From the NCBI GenBank assembly GCA_964418485.1, contig CAYQMH010000029.1, forward strand, positions 1-26,918: 26,918 bases of DNA, in the 5' to 3' direction. The notes under the pieces were generated by a model. The model had not been told where the DNA came from. It made no database searches and was given only the letters and a program-made list of their open reading frames with translations. The stretch's first letter is position 1. Every line of letters begins with the position of its first letter. Source of the stretch: JAFGHJ01 sp964418485 (lineage in GTDB: Bacteria > Hydrothermota > UBA3072). The position numbers and the translations under genes are program-made. Shown piece after piece: positions 1 through 8,728 of the stretch.

Positions 1-893
1 ACAAATTTGAGGTCCGCGCCAGAGATACAGATTTCAATATCGATCCCACCCCTGCTACTTTAAATTTTGTGGTAGCACCTCCCTTCTGGAAGCAACTATG
101 GTTCCTTCTTTCGATAGGCGCCTTAGTGGGCCTGGTCGGCCATCTAACGATTAGAGCAGTTAAAAGCGGCAAAGAATTAGCCGAACGCAATATACGGCTT
201 GAAGAATTCACCACTGCGCTAGAGAACTCCAACAAAGAATTGAAAGAATTTGCACATATAATTTCCCATGATTTAAAAGTACCACTTCGAGGCGTAAATC
301 AATTAGCGGAATGGACATTAGAAGACTATTCTGAAATACTCGATAAAAAAGGTAGGAAGAATCTAGAATTACTTAAAGAGAGAACCAAATTTATGAACGA
401 AATGATTCAAGCATTACTTGAATATTCAAAAATAGGAAGAGATAAAAGCAAAACAGAAGTTATTGATTTAAATAAGTTACTAGAAGAAGTAATCGGTCTT
501 CTTTCCCCTCCTGAAAATATAAGAATTATAATAGAGAACAGACTTCCTAAATATAAAGCAGATAGGGTTCGCTTATCTAATCTCTTTGAAAACCTTCTAA
601 GCAACGCGATAAAATACGCGGATAAAAGCGAAGCGGTTATAAAAGTAAACTGTGTCGAAGAGGATAACGAATGGAAATTCAGCGTATCCGACAACGGTCC
701 CGGCATAGAAAAAAAATACTGGGAGAAAATATTCCAGATATTCGAGACTTTAGACAATAAAAAAACCTACGAAAGCATGGGCATAGGCTTAACAATAGCA
801 AAGAAGATTGTTGAAACAGAGGGAGGCAAAATTTGGGTTGAATCCGAAATAGGTTCAGGAACCACGTTCTACTTTACCCTGCCTAAACAATAA
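1..893 (+). CDS. Propeller/Y_Y_Y-type sensor histidine kinase, 3' part only (cut by window edge)
   Basis: This is the C-terminal part of a membrane sensor kinase; the reading frame is open to the left edge, with the first whole codon at base 3. The GTG at 69 is probably not the start, because in-frame residues before it (KFEVRARD...) look like the end of a Y_Y_Y domain. Next come the PPFW motif, one membrane helix (about nt 95-160), a short coiled coil, a HisKA domain with H-box SHDLKVPLRG (phospho-acceptor His at nt 267-269), and an ATPase domain with N-box NLLSNAIKY, G1 DNGPGIE, G2 MGIGLTIAKKI and a GTTFYFTLPKQ end. Its kinase half closely resembles that of the next gene, so the two are tandem paralogues. 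The missing 5' part presumably encodes propeller blades. It carries no receiver or AraC domain, so its partner regulator must be another protein. Family assignment is firm; the ligand is unknown. Confidence 0.9.
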   Translation, partial: KFEVRARDTDFNIDPTPATLNFVVAPPFWKQLWFLLSIGALVGLVGHLTIRAVKSGKELAERNIRLEEFTTALENSNKELKEFAHIISHDLKVPLRGVNQLAEWTLEDYSEILDKKGRKNLELLKERTKFMNEMIQALLEYSKIGRDKSKTEVIDLNKLLEEVIGLLSPPENIRIIIENRLPKYKADRVRLSNLFENLLSNAIKYADKSEAVIKVNCVEEDNEWKFSVSDNGPGIEKKYWEKIFQIFETLDNKKTYESMGIGLTIAKKIVETEGGKIWVESEIGSGTTFYFTLPKQ

Positions 894-905
894 AGAGAAT
901 TTAAA

Positions 906-3900
906 ATGCCAAGTTATTTAACTAAAAGAATAAACAATAATATCAAACAAATTAATCATATAATTAAGATAATTTTCATTGTTGCAGTCTATTCTTCATA
1001 TTTTTTAAGCGGAACCATCTATTCGAAAACACCCTCTGAAATTTTTGAAAGAATAACAACGAAAGATGGGTTATCACAATCTACCGTAAATTATATGATT
1101 CAGGATAGAAAAGGTTTTATGTGGTTTGCCACATTTGATGGACTTAACAGATATGACGGTTATACTTTCAAAACATACAAACATATTGAGAATGACAGTT
1201 CCAGCTTAAGTCATAACGGAGTAGTTTATTTATACGAAGATAAAGATGGTTTTATCTGGGTAATCAGCAATGCCGATGCAGGTCTTTGTAAATTCAATCC
1301 CGAAACAGAAAAATTCATTAGGTACAAACATAATCCGGACGATTCAACAAGTATAAGCAGTAATACCATTTACCATCTTATACAAGATAGCAGGGATAAT
1401 ATCTGGATTTGTACGGATAACGCCCTCAATTTATTAATCAAAAATAAAATTGGCGATAAAACCACCGAAAGTTTCAAACGCTTTGATATTTCTTCCATTG
1501 AAGGACGATTCACAAAGATCCATGAAGACCGAAATGGAAATTTATTGTTGTTCGCAAATTACGTATATTATTTTGACAGAGAAAGTAAAACTATAAAAAA
1601 AGCAAGTAAAACCTTAGAACCTGCTACTGCGGTTTATGAAATAATCTCAATAACTGAGGATAAAGCTGGAAACCTTTGGCTGGGAACAATAGAAACCGGA
1701 ACCATAAAACTTGTCTACGATGAAAAAACACAGAGCTACCGGCAAGAAGCATTGAAAAAAGCAAATCCGTCCCCCAATAACAGAAATTATGTGTTAATTG
1801 ATCATAAAGACAGAATATGGATAGCTACAAATAAAGATGGTTTATTTCAATATAATGAAAAGAAAGACCACTTAATTAATTTTTTAAATGATAAGAACGA
1901 TTTAAATTCAATTAGCGATAATACACTTTTTTCTTTATTTATTGATCGTTCCGGCATATTATGGATTGGCACTTTTAGCCAGGGGCTATGTAAATACGAT
2001 TTATTTAAAAAGCAATTTCAGCACTTTAAATCTATACCCGGGGATAAAAACACATTAAGCGGGGATGTTATATCCTCAATACATAGTACAACGCCAGGCG
2101 AATTATGGATTGGACTGGACAAAGGCGGAGGTGTCAACAGGTTAATTTTACACGATAAGAAAGATCCAAAAGTGATACATTACAAACACAATCCCGCGGA
2201 TAACAATACAATAGGGAGCGACAATACGCTTTGCCTTGTGCAACGAAAAAATGGTGAAGTTTGGCTGGGAAGTGCATTCGGTTCTATTTCAAAAATAATC
2301 CCTGGAAAAGTAGGTACAAAAGAAGTCCCGACCGTAAAAAGATACTTCCTGGAAGGTAGTTGGACATTTTCAATTTACGAAGATAGCCAAGAAACAATTT
2401 GGGGTGGCACATGGGAAGGTGGACTTTGGGAATATAAAGAAAAAACTGACGAATTTGTACGTTTTCGAAATGATCCGAACAATCCTTCAAGTATATGCGA
2501 CGATATTATCTGGGCTATCGCGGAAGACAATAGCGGAAATCTCTGGATAGGGGGGCATGGCAAAGGATTAAGCATTTTACCGGCAAAAGAAAAGAATAAA
2601 CCAAACCCAGAATTTATAAATTTCAAATACGAAGAAGACAACCCCCGGAGTTTGAGCAGTAATACGATTAATGCGTTTTGCCAAGATCATACAGGAAACA
2701 TGTGGATAGCCACAGCGAGTGGTTTGAACAAGGTAGCGAAAAAGGACAACGACTTAACCAATAATAAATTATCGTTTATTTCATATCACATAAAAGATGG
2801 TTTGCCCACTGAAGGTATTGTTGGCATTGTCGAAGATAATAATGGGAATTTGTGGCTCAGCACTTCAGAAGGTATTTCGAAATTCGACTTATCGGACACC
2901 TCATTTACAAACTATACTGAAAGTGACGGCTTACAAAGCAATGAATTTTGGCACAACGCTTATTTTAAAGATCAAAATGGAAGAATATATTTTGGAGGTC
3001 AAAACGGATTTAATGCCTTTTGGCCTGATAGCATAAAAGCAAATCCCTTCCTTCCTAATGTAGTTATTACCGACATAAAATTATTTAATAAATCAGTCGA
3101 AATTGGCGAAAAAATAAACGGGGACGTAATCATTTCAAAATCCGTAAGCGAAACCTCCCAAATTGTTCTCTCTTATAAGAACAATATTTTATCGTTAGAG
3201 TTTGCTGCTTTGCATTATACCCAACCTGATAATAACAGATACGCTTATAAAATGGAAGGATTTGATAAAGAATGGACCGAAACAAGTGCAGATCGCCGTT
3301 TTACAACCTATACGAATCTCCCTGCCAGGAAGTACATATTTAAAGTAAAAGCATCTAATTGCGATGGTATCTGGAATGAAGAAGAGACATCTCTGGAGAT
3401 AACTGTCACTCCCCCCTTCTGGAAAACAATATGGTTCAGGCTTTTCATAATAGTTTTGACAATACTATCCGCTTATACAATACACTTAGTTAAAGTAAGG
3501 AATATCATAGAATATGGTCGTAAACTTGAGATTAAGGTAGCGGAAAGAACACAGGATTTAAAAAACGTAAACCAAGATTTAGCGGATTTCGCATATATAG
3601 TATCTCACGATTTAAAGGCACCACTTCGAGGTATAAACGAATTATCAGGCTGGATATCCGACGATTACTCCAAAGTGCTTGATAAAGAAGGTAAAGAAAA
3701 TCTCGCGATGCTTAGAGAAAGAACCGAAAAGATGAATAGTATGATTCAAGGTATATTAGAATACTCGAGAGTAGTAAGGACCGAAGAAGAACAAGAAAAA
3801 ATAGATCTAAACGAACTATTGAAAAATGTAATCGACCTATTGGCACCTCCCGATAACATAAAAATCATAGTAGAGGATAAACTACCTGAATATAATGCAG

Positions 3901-4232
3901 ACCGGACTCGCCTAACCCAGCTTTTTGAAAATCTTTTAAGTAACGCAATAAAGCACTTAGATAAACCCGATGGTATCATAAAAGTTGGATGCGTGGAAAA
4001 AACAAAAGAATGGGAATTTAGTATATCCGATAATGGGCCCGGTATAGAAGAAAAACATTTCGATCAAATATTTAAAATATTCCAGACTTTAAAATCGGAT
4101 CCTACGGGCAAGAGCACAGGGATAGGCCTCACCATAGTTAAGAAAATAATAGACTTATATGAAGGGAGAATATGGCTAGAAAGTGAATTAGGCAAAGGAA
4201 CCACATTCTATTTTACACTGCCCAAACAATAA
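906..4232 (+). CDS. Two-propeller / Y_Y_Y sensor histidine kinase (HTCS-like, no receiver)
   Basis: Complete 1108-aa transmembrane sensor kinase. A hydrophobic N-terminal segment (about aa 18-41) acts as signal or anchor. I count fourteen Reg_prop blades (aa 45-710) with the pattern D-x-x-G-x-[ILM]-W-[IL]-[AGS]-T; a few are degenerate, such as the fourth, which lacks the Trp. Fourteen fits two seven-bladed propellers. A Y_Y_Y domain (about 750-835) ends in TPPFW, then a membrane helix (about 843-862), a coiled coil, HisKA with His901 in SHDLKAPLRG, and an ATPase domain with N-box NLLSNAIKH, G1 DNGPGIE and G2 TGIGLTIVKKI. In this family the propellers and Y_Y_Y form the extracytoplasmic sensor, often for glycans, but nothing here identifies a ligand. 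It starts 12 bases after the paralogue upstream, with only a weak AGAGA-like ribosome site. The separate receivers downstream are plausible phospho-acceptors. Confidence 0.93.
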   Translation: MPSYLTKRINNNIKQINHIIKIIFIVAVYSSYFLSGTIYSKTPSEIFERITTKDGLSQSTVNYMIQDRKGFMWFATFDGLNRYDGYTFKTYKHIENDSSSLSHNGVVYLYEDKDGFIWVISNADAGLCKFNPETEKFIRYKHNPDDSTSISSNTIYHLIQDSRDNIWICTDNALNLLIKNKIGDKTTESFKRFDISSIEGRFTKIHEDRNGNLLLFANYVYYFDRESKTIKKASKTLEPATAVYEIISITEDKAGNLWLGTIETGTIKLVYDEKTQSYRQEALKKANPSPNNRNYVLIDHKDRIWIATNKDGLFQYNEKKDHLINFLNDKNDLNSISDNTLFSLFIDRSGILWIGTFSQGLCKYDLFKKQFQHFKSIPGDKNTLSGDVISSIHSTTPGELWIGLDKGGGVNRLILHDKKDPKVIHYKHNPADNNTIGSDNTLCLVQRKNGEVWLGSAFGSISKIIPGKVGTKEVPTVKRYFLEGSWTFSIYEDSQETIWGGTWEGGLWEYKEKTDEFVRFRNDPNNPSSICDDIIWAIAEDNSGNLWIGGHGKGLSILPAKEKNKPNPEFINFKYEEDNPRSLSSNTINAFCQDHTGNMWIATASGLNKVAKKDNDLTNNKLSFISYHIKDGLPTEGIVGIVEDNNGNLWLSTSEGISKFDLSDTSFTNYTESDGLQSNEFWHNAYFKDQNGRIYFGGQNGFNAFWPDSIKANPFLPNVVITDIKLFNKSVEIGEKINGDVIISKSVSETSQIVLSYKNNILSLEFAALHYTQPDNNRYAYKMEGFDKEWTETSADRRFTTYTNLPARKYIFKVKASNCDGIWNEEETSLEITVTPPFWKTIWFRLFIIVLTILSAYTIHLVKVRNIIEYGRKLEIKVAERTQDLKNVNQDLADFAYIVSHDLKAPLRGINELSGWISDDYSKVLDKEGKENLAMLRERTEKMNSMIQGILEYSRVVRTEEEQEKIDLNELLKNVIDLLAPPDNIKIIVEDKLPEYNADRTRLTQLFENLLSNAIKHLDKPDGIIKVGCVEKTKEWEFSISDNGPGIEEKHFDQIFKIFQTLKSDPTGKSTGIGLTIVKKIIDLYEGRIWLESELGKGTTFYFTLPKQ

Positions 4233-4343
4233 AGATGTTAAATAATTTTTACTTACTTTTGCTAATTTGCCTTTCCTCGAAAATTAAGAGTTTAACCATC
4301 AAATACTTAACTTTTGGAACGGATTTTTTACGGATAAAAAAAT

Positions 4344-4350
4344 AGGAGGG
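4344..4350 (+). promoter_or_regulatory. Strong Shine-Dalgarno (AGGAGGG) for the Rcp1-like regulator
   Basis: AGGAGGG lies 5 bases before the ATG at 4356. It fixes that start and suggests strong translation of the small receiver compared with the kinases upstream, whose ribosome sites are weak. The rest of the 123-base gap (4233-4343) is AT-rich; I see no clear promoter hexamers or terminator hairpin there. Confidence 0.75.
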
Positions 4351-4355
4351 TAAGT

Positions 4356-4763
4356 ATGAACCAGAAACAAACAATTTTACTAGTCGAAGACGATGAAATA
4401 GATATCAAAAGCGTAAAAAGAGCTTTTGATAAACTTCGTATCACGAACCCCTTGAATATAACTCACAATGGCGAAGAAGCGATAAAATATTTAAGAGAAA
4501 ATAAAAACCGCCCCGGTCTAATTCTTTTAGATCTAAGGATGCCCAGAATGGACGGTATAGAATTTTTAAAAGTCATAAAAAAAGATGAATCTTTAAAAAT
4601 TATTCCTGTTGTTGTGCTGACAACTTCGAAAGAGCAAGAGGATAAAATAGAAAGTTTCAATCTCGGCATTGCGGGATATATGATGAAACCGGTTAATTAT
4701 ATAGATTTCGTTGAAGTAATTAGAACAATCAAAATGTACTGGACACTATCGGAATCGCCATAA
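4356..4763 (+). CDS. Stand-alone response regulator, Rcp1-like receiver
   Basis: A 135-aa single-domain receiver of the Rcp1 subfamily, the class often paired with phytochromes or bacteriophytochrome-like kinases. Acidic pocket EDD at 11-13, phospho-acceptor Asp59 in LLDLRMPRMDG, Thr90 (VVVLTTS) and Lys111 (MMKPV) are all present, so it should be phosphorylatable. The GLILLDLRMP and C-terminal YWTL patterns fit Rcp1 better than CheY. There is no output domain; it probably works by protein contact or as a phosphorelay shuttle. Its stop codon overlaps the ATG of the next gene (TAATG), so the two are translationally coupled. It could accept phosphate from the hybrid kinase encoded next or from the propeller kinases upstream; the sequence cannot decide between them. 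Confidence 0.92.
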   Translation: MNQKQTILLVEDDEIDIKSVKRAFDKLRITNPLNITHNGEEAIKYLRENKNRPGLILLDLRMPRMDGIEFLKVIKKDESLKIIPVVVLTTSKEQEDKIESFNLGIAGYMMKPVNYIDFVEVIRTIKMYWTLSESP

Positions 4764-6640
4764 TGCAAGAAAAGAAATATCGCGTTCTATTAGTAGAAGA
4801 TAACAAACTCGATCAGAAAGCATTCAAGCGTTTCGCAGACAAAAATAAACTTCCTTATGATTTAGAAATAGCAGATTCAATTGCAGAATGTAAAAGGATA
4901 TTAGAATCAAATTCTTTCGATATAATACTTCAGGACTTCGAACTTAAAGATGGGACTGCTCTTGATATACTCCAGCTCGATATAGAGGAACCTGTGGTAA
5001 TCATAACCGGCGCCGGAAACGAAGAAACAGCCGTTAAATCGATGAAAAATAACGCCTATGACTATATAATAAAAGACACCGGAGGTAATTACCTAAAAGT
5101 ACTACCTCCGACTATAGATAATGTAATAAAAAGGAAAAGAACAGAAGAACAACTCAAACTTATAAGATATTCTATCGACAATGCTTCCGAATCTACTCTA
5201 CTACTTTCCACCTCCGGCAAAATACTATTTGCCAATCAATTCACTTTTGAAAAACTAAATTACTCTAAAGAAGAATTATCGACCATTAATTGGAGTAGAA
5301 TTTGCCCGGAAATGACTGCGAAAAAAACAGGTAAGTTTGCCACACAATTAAAAGAAAAAGGCTCTATTAAATTTGAAGCGACTTATCGTAAAAAGGACGG
5401 TACCACTTATCCGGTAAATATTCTCGCCAATTATCAAATTTTTGGTAAGAAGGAATATATTTTCGTATTCGCTCACGATATTACGGAAGAAAAAAAGATA
5501 GAAGAAGAGAGACAAAAGATACAAAAACTCGAATCTGTAGCTATCCTCGCCGGAGGAATCGCTCATGATTTCAATAACTTCTTAAACGGTATTATAGGTA
5601 ATATTTCTCTAGCCATACTGGAAGCAAAAGACAATGAAGGATTATCAAATATTTTAAACGACGCTAAAGATGCAGCAGATATGGCGAAAAACTTAACCAG
5701 ACAATTGCTTACATTCTCAAACGGCGGCACCCCTATTAAAGAAGCAACCTCAATAGAAAAAATAATAAAAGAAGTGGCTGAGTTCAGTCTAAGGGGATCT
5801 AACGTGAGGTGTTTATACGATATACCTAAAGATATATGGAAAGCAGAGGCTGATAAAAACCAGATTGGCCAGGTGATAAGCAATTTAATAATAAATGCGG
5901 ATCAGGCGATGCCAGAGGGAGGAACAATAAGAATAAAACTCGAAAACACAACCATAAAAGAAGACTCGGCATTAGCTCTTAATGCAGGAAAATATATTAA
6001 AATAACTATAGAGGATAAAGGTTTAGGTATCGCAGAAAAACATTTACCAAAGATCTTCGATCCATATTTTACAACCAAACAGAAGGGTAGTGGTCTGGGA
6101 CTGGCTACGACTTATTCGATTATCGAAAAACACAACGGCTACATCACAGTTGATTCAAAGCTTGGAGTGGGAACAACCTTTTGCATCTATCTTCCGGCTA
6201 CAACCACACGGGATAAACCCCAAAAAGAAAATTCAGAAGAAGAACAATCGAATGGATTAAAAGGCAGAATATTACTAATGGACGATGAAAAAATCGTAAG
6301 AAACGCCTTAAAGAGAATGTTAGAAAAAATAGGTTATGAGACAGAATTCGCTATAGACGGAAAAGAAGCATTAGAAAAATACAAAAAAAGGTTAAAAATC
6401 AAAAAACCTTTCGATGCAGTTATTTTGGATTTAACAATTCCGGGAGGTATGGGTGGCAAAGAAACTATCAAAAAAATGCTCGAGTTAGATCCTGACGTCA
6501 AAGCAATAGTAGCCAGCGGCTATTCTAATGACTCTGTTATGGCAAACTATAAAGATTATGGATTCAAGGGGATAATAACAAAACCATTCGATACAAACGA
6601 GTTGTCAGAAGCCATAAGTAAAGTAACCGAAAAAGAGTGA
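4763..6640 (+). CDS. Hybrid kinase: REC-PAS-HisKA-HATPase-REC
   Basis: A 625-aa soluble hybrid histidine kinase with no membrane helix. The N-terminal receiver (about 5-125) has acidic ED at 12-13, Asp58 (LQDFELKDG) and Lys104. A PAS domain follows (about 135-245; KKDGTTYPV and the DITEEKK exit motif). The HisKA domain is of the HDFNN class with His268 (GGIAHDFNNFLNGI). The ATPase domain has N-box NLIINADQAM, G1 DKGLGIAEKH, an F-box-like FDPYFTTK and G2 GSGLGLATTYSI. A C-terminal receiver has the DD pocket, Asp556 (LDLTIPGGMGG) and a Lys in ITKPFD. This order, receiver first and receiver last, is typical of cytoplasmic hybrid kinases that take phosphate or contacts from another kinase and relay onward. 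The adjoining Rcp1-like protein is the natural partner. The gene ends 29 bases before the convergent radical SAM gene. Confidence 0.93.
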   Translation: MQEKKYRVLLVEDNKLDQKAFKRFADKNKLPYDLEIADSIAECKRILESNSFDIILQDFELKDGTALDILQLDIEEPVVIITGAGNEETAVKSMKNNAYDYIIKDTGGNYLKVLPPTIDNVIKRKRTEEQLKLIRYSIDNASESTLLLSTSGKILFANQFTFEKLNYSKEELSTINWSRICPEMTAKKTGKFATQLKEKGSIKFEATYRKKDGTTYPVNILANYQIFGKKEYIFVFAHDITEEKKIEEERQKIQKLESVAILAGGIAHDFNNFLNGIIGNISLAILEAKDNEGLSNILNDAKDAADMAKNLTRQLLTFSNGGTPIKEATSIEKIIKEVAEFSLRGSNVRCLYDIPKDIWKAEADKNQIGQVISNLIINADQAMPEGGTIRIKLENTTIKEDSALALNAGKYIKITIEDKGLGIAEKHLPKIFDPYFTTKQKGSGLGLATTYSIIEKHNGYITVDSKLGVGTTFCIYLPATTTRDKPQKENSEEEQSNGLKGRILLMDDEKIVRNALKRMLEKIGYETEFAIDGKEALEKYKKRLKIKKPFDAVILDLTIPGGMGGKETIKKMLELDPDVKAIVASGYSNDSVMANYKDYGFKGIITKPFDTNELSEAISKVTEKE

Positions 6641-6669
6641 TTTTATATATTAAAACCTATTAAATTTTT

Positions 6670-7575
6670 CTAAGTACCCCTCCACAGTCCCAATTCCTTC
6701 GCCCTATTTAAAACTTCCCTGTATTCTTCTTCAGTTATATCTCTTGTTAGTTCTTTATAGTTTAAAGCCTTAAAATACGGTGTGTATTGTTTCATGATAT
6801 TCACATACGAATTTTTCGATACTTTATCCGCTATAAATTTTAAAACCTCACCCGAACCGGCAAGCCCATTCGGTAAAACAAGGTGCCGTATTATTAAACC
6901 TCTCTTAGCTATACCAGAATCATCAATTATCAAATCCCCCGCTTGAGAATGCATTTCCATGACAGAACTCTTTATTATATCCCAGTAATTTTTCACACCT
7001 GAATACTTAAAGGCATTTTTATTATTTCCGTACTTAATGTCCGGCATGTATATATCTATTATACCCGATAGCATTCTAATCAAATCCGGGGAATCATAAC
7101 CGCCAGTATTGTAAACAACAGGGACTTTTAGACCTTTCCCTCTGGCTATAAAAAGAGATTTAACCAGCTGTGGAGCAAAATGCGTAGGGCTGACCCAATT
7201 TATATTATGACAACCTATTTCTTGTAGATAAATCATCTTACTTGCAAGCTTCTCTTCCGAAATCTCTTCACCTTCTCCGAGATGTGAAATACTAAAATTC
7301 TGACAATATACACATTTACAGTTACAATTGGCAAGAAATATGGTCCCCGAACCATGGTTTCCAACCAGAGGTCTTTCTTCCCCAAAATGAGAAAAAATCG
7401 AAGAAATTTTTAAATCCATACCTGAATCACATACACCTTTATCATAATGACGGTCGGCCTTACATCTATGGCCGCAAAGAGTGCAGGAATTCAGTATATC
7501 AAATAAAGCGTCAACCTTATTTTTGAATTCCTTCTCTGACAACCTAAGATACATAGGAAAATTAGACAACTCCAT
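6670..7575 (-). CDS. Radical SAM protein, PflX-like (COG1313 type)
   Basis: A radical SAM enzyme resembling the PflX group of putative pyruvate-formate-lyase-activating-like proteins. Numbering is from the ATG at 7575. The SAM cluster motif C-x3-C-x2-C is at Cys84, Cys88 and Cys91 (CNCKCVYCQN). An N-terminal Cys set, Cys31, 34, 38 and 49 (CTLCGHRC then GVC), matches the conserved extra metal or Fe-S site of this group. Other typical pieces are NWVSPTHFAPQ, YNTGGYD, DIYMPDIKYG and RHLVLPNG. The true substrate of the family is not known. An in-frame TTG at 7590 would add five residues; neither start has a clear Shine-Dalgarno. No glycyl-radical enzyme gene is adjacent. It is separated by 270 bases of repeat-bearing DNA from the operon upstream, so it is probably transcribed on its own. 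Confidence 0.85.
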   Translation of the reverse strand: MELSNFPMYLRLSEKEFKNKVDALFDILNSCTLCGHRCKADRHYDKGVCDSGMDLKISSIFSHFGEERPLVGNHGSGTIFLANCNCKCVYCQNFSISHLGEGEEISEEKLASKMIYLQEIGCHNINWVSPTHFAPQLVKSLFIARGKGLKVPVVYNTGGYDSPDLIRMLSGIIDIYMPDIKYGNNKNAFKYSGVKNYWDIIKSSVMEMHSQAGDLIIDDSGIAKRGLIIRHLVLPNGLAGSGEVLKFIADKVSKNSYVNIMKQYTPYFKALNYKELTRDITEEEYREVLNRAKELGLWRGT

Positions 7576-7634
7576 AATATTATAAATCAAATTTTCTTAT
7601 ATTTTCCCTCATTAAATATACCCGCTTTTGCCGG

Positions 7635-7800
7635 AAATCAAATATCAAAATTCAAAAAGCAAAATGACAAATAAAAATGTAAAAAAAGAAAATAATAGCA
7701 CGCAGATAAACGCAGATTTAAAAAGATCCTTTATTTATTTTTGAATTTTGATTTGCATTTTTGCATTTTCATATTTGATTTTTACATTCTGCGTTTATTA
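7635..7800. repeat. A-rich intergenic word repeats in inverted orientation
   Basis: This fills most of the 270-base gene-free gap (7591-7860). The left arm (7635-7683) is built from words such as ATCAAAATTCAAAAA, CAAAATGACAA and TAAAAATGTAAA. The right arm (7733-7800) holds the reverse-complement style (TTTTTGAATTTTGAT, TTTTGCATTTTCAT, TTTTTACATT). ATCAAAATTCAAAAA at 7644-7658 is an exact 15-base inverted match to 7738-7752. Between the arms lies CGCAGATAAACGCAG (7701-7715); its TAAACGCAG part recurs inverted at 7789-7797. I see no conserved ORF here. Short word families of this kind are often dispersed in genomes of poorly cultured bacteria, but copy number elsewhere cannot be seen here. Whether it acts in transcription is unknown. 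Confidence 0.6.
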
Positions 7801-7860
7801 TATAATATATAAGAAATACAATTACCAATCAACAGGGTAAGTACCATATACTTCTTAACG

Positions 7861-8241
7861 TTACGATCCGCCGATTGACACTAAAAGTATACCAAATAAA
7901 ACACCCGCAATATCGAATATAAAGTCCTTTGAGGAAGCAGTACCCTTTTCGTCTTTACTATCTTTTATTTCTTTTGATAAACCAATAAGTGAAGAAATCG
8001 AAAATGAAAGATAAAAAGAAGTATTATCGTCCGTTTTCGTTATGTTATTCAGAATAAGATATACTGAGGAAGAGATTGCAGCTGAGTGCGCAAAATGATG
8101 GAATTTATCCTCAGAAAACCAATCGTCTTTTGGAGGCATTAGTAATGAATCCAAATTTGCTTCAATGTAAACCCCTGTTAAAAAATTAAAGGCTAAGAAT
8201 ATCAGCGGCATTTTGCATAACTTTAATACAGATCGAAACAA
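7861..8241 (-). CDS. YfiM-like (DUF2279) small envelope protein
   Basis: A protein of up to 126 aa resembling E. coli YfiM. Two conserved blocks are visible: DWFSEDKFHHFAHSAAISSS (about 40-59) and GLSKEIKDSKDE...SSKDFIFDIAG (about 87-113), which match the family pattern of D-K-x-x-H-F followed by a G-x-S-K-E-x-x-D-S box and K-D-x-x-x-D-x-x-G. The N-terminus (FRSVLKLCK then a hydrophobic stretch) looks like a signal or anchor segment, and a second hydrophobic helix closes the protein. There is no lipobox. The TTG at 8241 gives the better charged n-region but overlaps the HD gene by 56 bases; the ATG at 8211 would still overlap by 26. Function of the family is unknown. It is the last gene of the five-gene overlapping block. 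Confidence 0.72.
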   Translation of the reverse strand: MFRSVLKLCKMPLIFLAFNFLTGVYIEANLDSLLMPPKDDWFSEDKFHHFAHSAAISSSVYLILNNITKTDDNTSFYLSFSISSLIGLSKEIKDSKDEKGTASSKDFIFDIAGVLFGILLVSIGGS

Positions 8242-8728
8242 ACTCTTCCAGTTTTAATCCCATTTCTTCACATCTCTTAATATTTTCTCTGTTGGCTCCT
8301 GCTGCGAACCTTTTCTCTTTAAATCTTTTTAAAATAAAATTTGTGTCAACTCCTCTTAATCCTTCTTTATTTACAAAAGCTGATGCTACTATAAGACCAG
8401 AGAGTGCATCAGAAGCCAAAAGGGCTATATCCATCTTACTTTTAGGTTCAGCATTACCCCCGTGAGCCATTATCGCATACAATATATCCGAAGAAACCCC
8501 AAAATCTTCTAAAAACTCTGCTCCTTTTATTCCATGCTCCTCGGGCTTATCTTTTGTCTCTTCGAAATCTATATCATGAAAGAGGCCCGCAAGCTCCCAT
8601 TTTCCTTTATCTTCGTCAAATTTCTCGGCTAAAGCTCCCATACAAGCAGCAACTGCAAATAGGTGTTTTATCATTCGATCATCATTCATTTTAGTTCTTA
8701 TTATCGCAAGCGCTCTATTTCTGTCCAT
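8186..8728 (-). CDS. HD-domain phosphohydrolase
   Basis: A 180-aa soluble protein of the HD superfamily, resembling the COG2316 group of predicted hydrolases. The metal-binding set is complete: His22 (MIKHLFAVA), the His51-Asp52 pair (LFHDIDFE), His89 (AIMAHGG) and Asp107 (LASDALSG); His65 (EEHGIKGA) is also family-typical. It should therefore be a metal-dependent phosphohydrolase, but the substrate (nucleotide or otherwise) cannot be read from the sequence. Its start overlaps the end of the rhomboid gene by 14 bases, with a modest GAGAAG ribosome site, and its 3' end overlaps the YfiM-like gene, so it is made from the same transcript as both. Confidence 0.88.
   Translation of the reverse strand: MDRNRALAIIRTKMNDDRMIKHLFAVAACMGALAEKFDEDKGKWELAGLFHDIDFEETKDKPEEHGIKGAEFLEDFGVSSDILYAIMAHGGNAEPKSKMDIALLASDALSGLIVASAFVNKEGLRGVDTNFILKRFKEKRFAAGANRENIKRCEEMGLKLEEFVSICIKVMQNAADILSL

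Noticed and set aside
69..893. Reading the first kinase as a complete 274-aa gene starting at GTG 69
   Set aside because: The frame is open to the left edge and the residues before 69 match the end of a Y_Y_Y domain, so the gene is cut by the window.
6641..6669. Bidirectional terminator between the convergent genes
   Set aside because: The 29-base gap is AT-rich but forms no convincing GC-containing stem.
7635..7800. Possible CRISPR array or small mobile element
   Set aside because: No equal-length repeats with regular spacers, no cas genes, no transposase; only short degenerate words and inverted matches.
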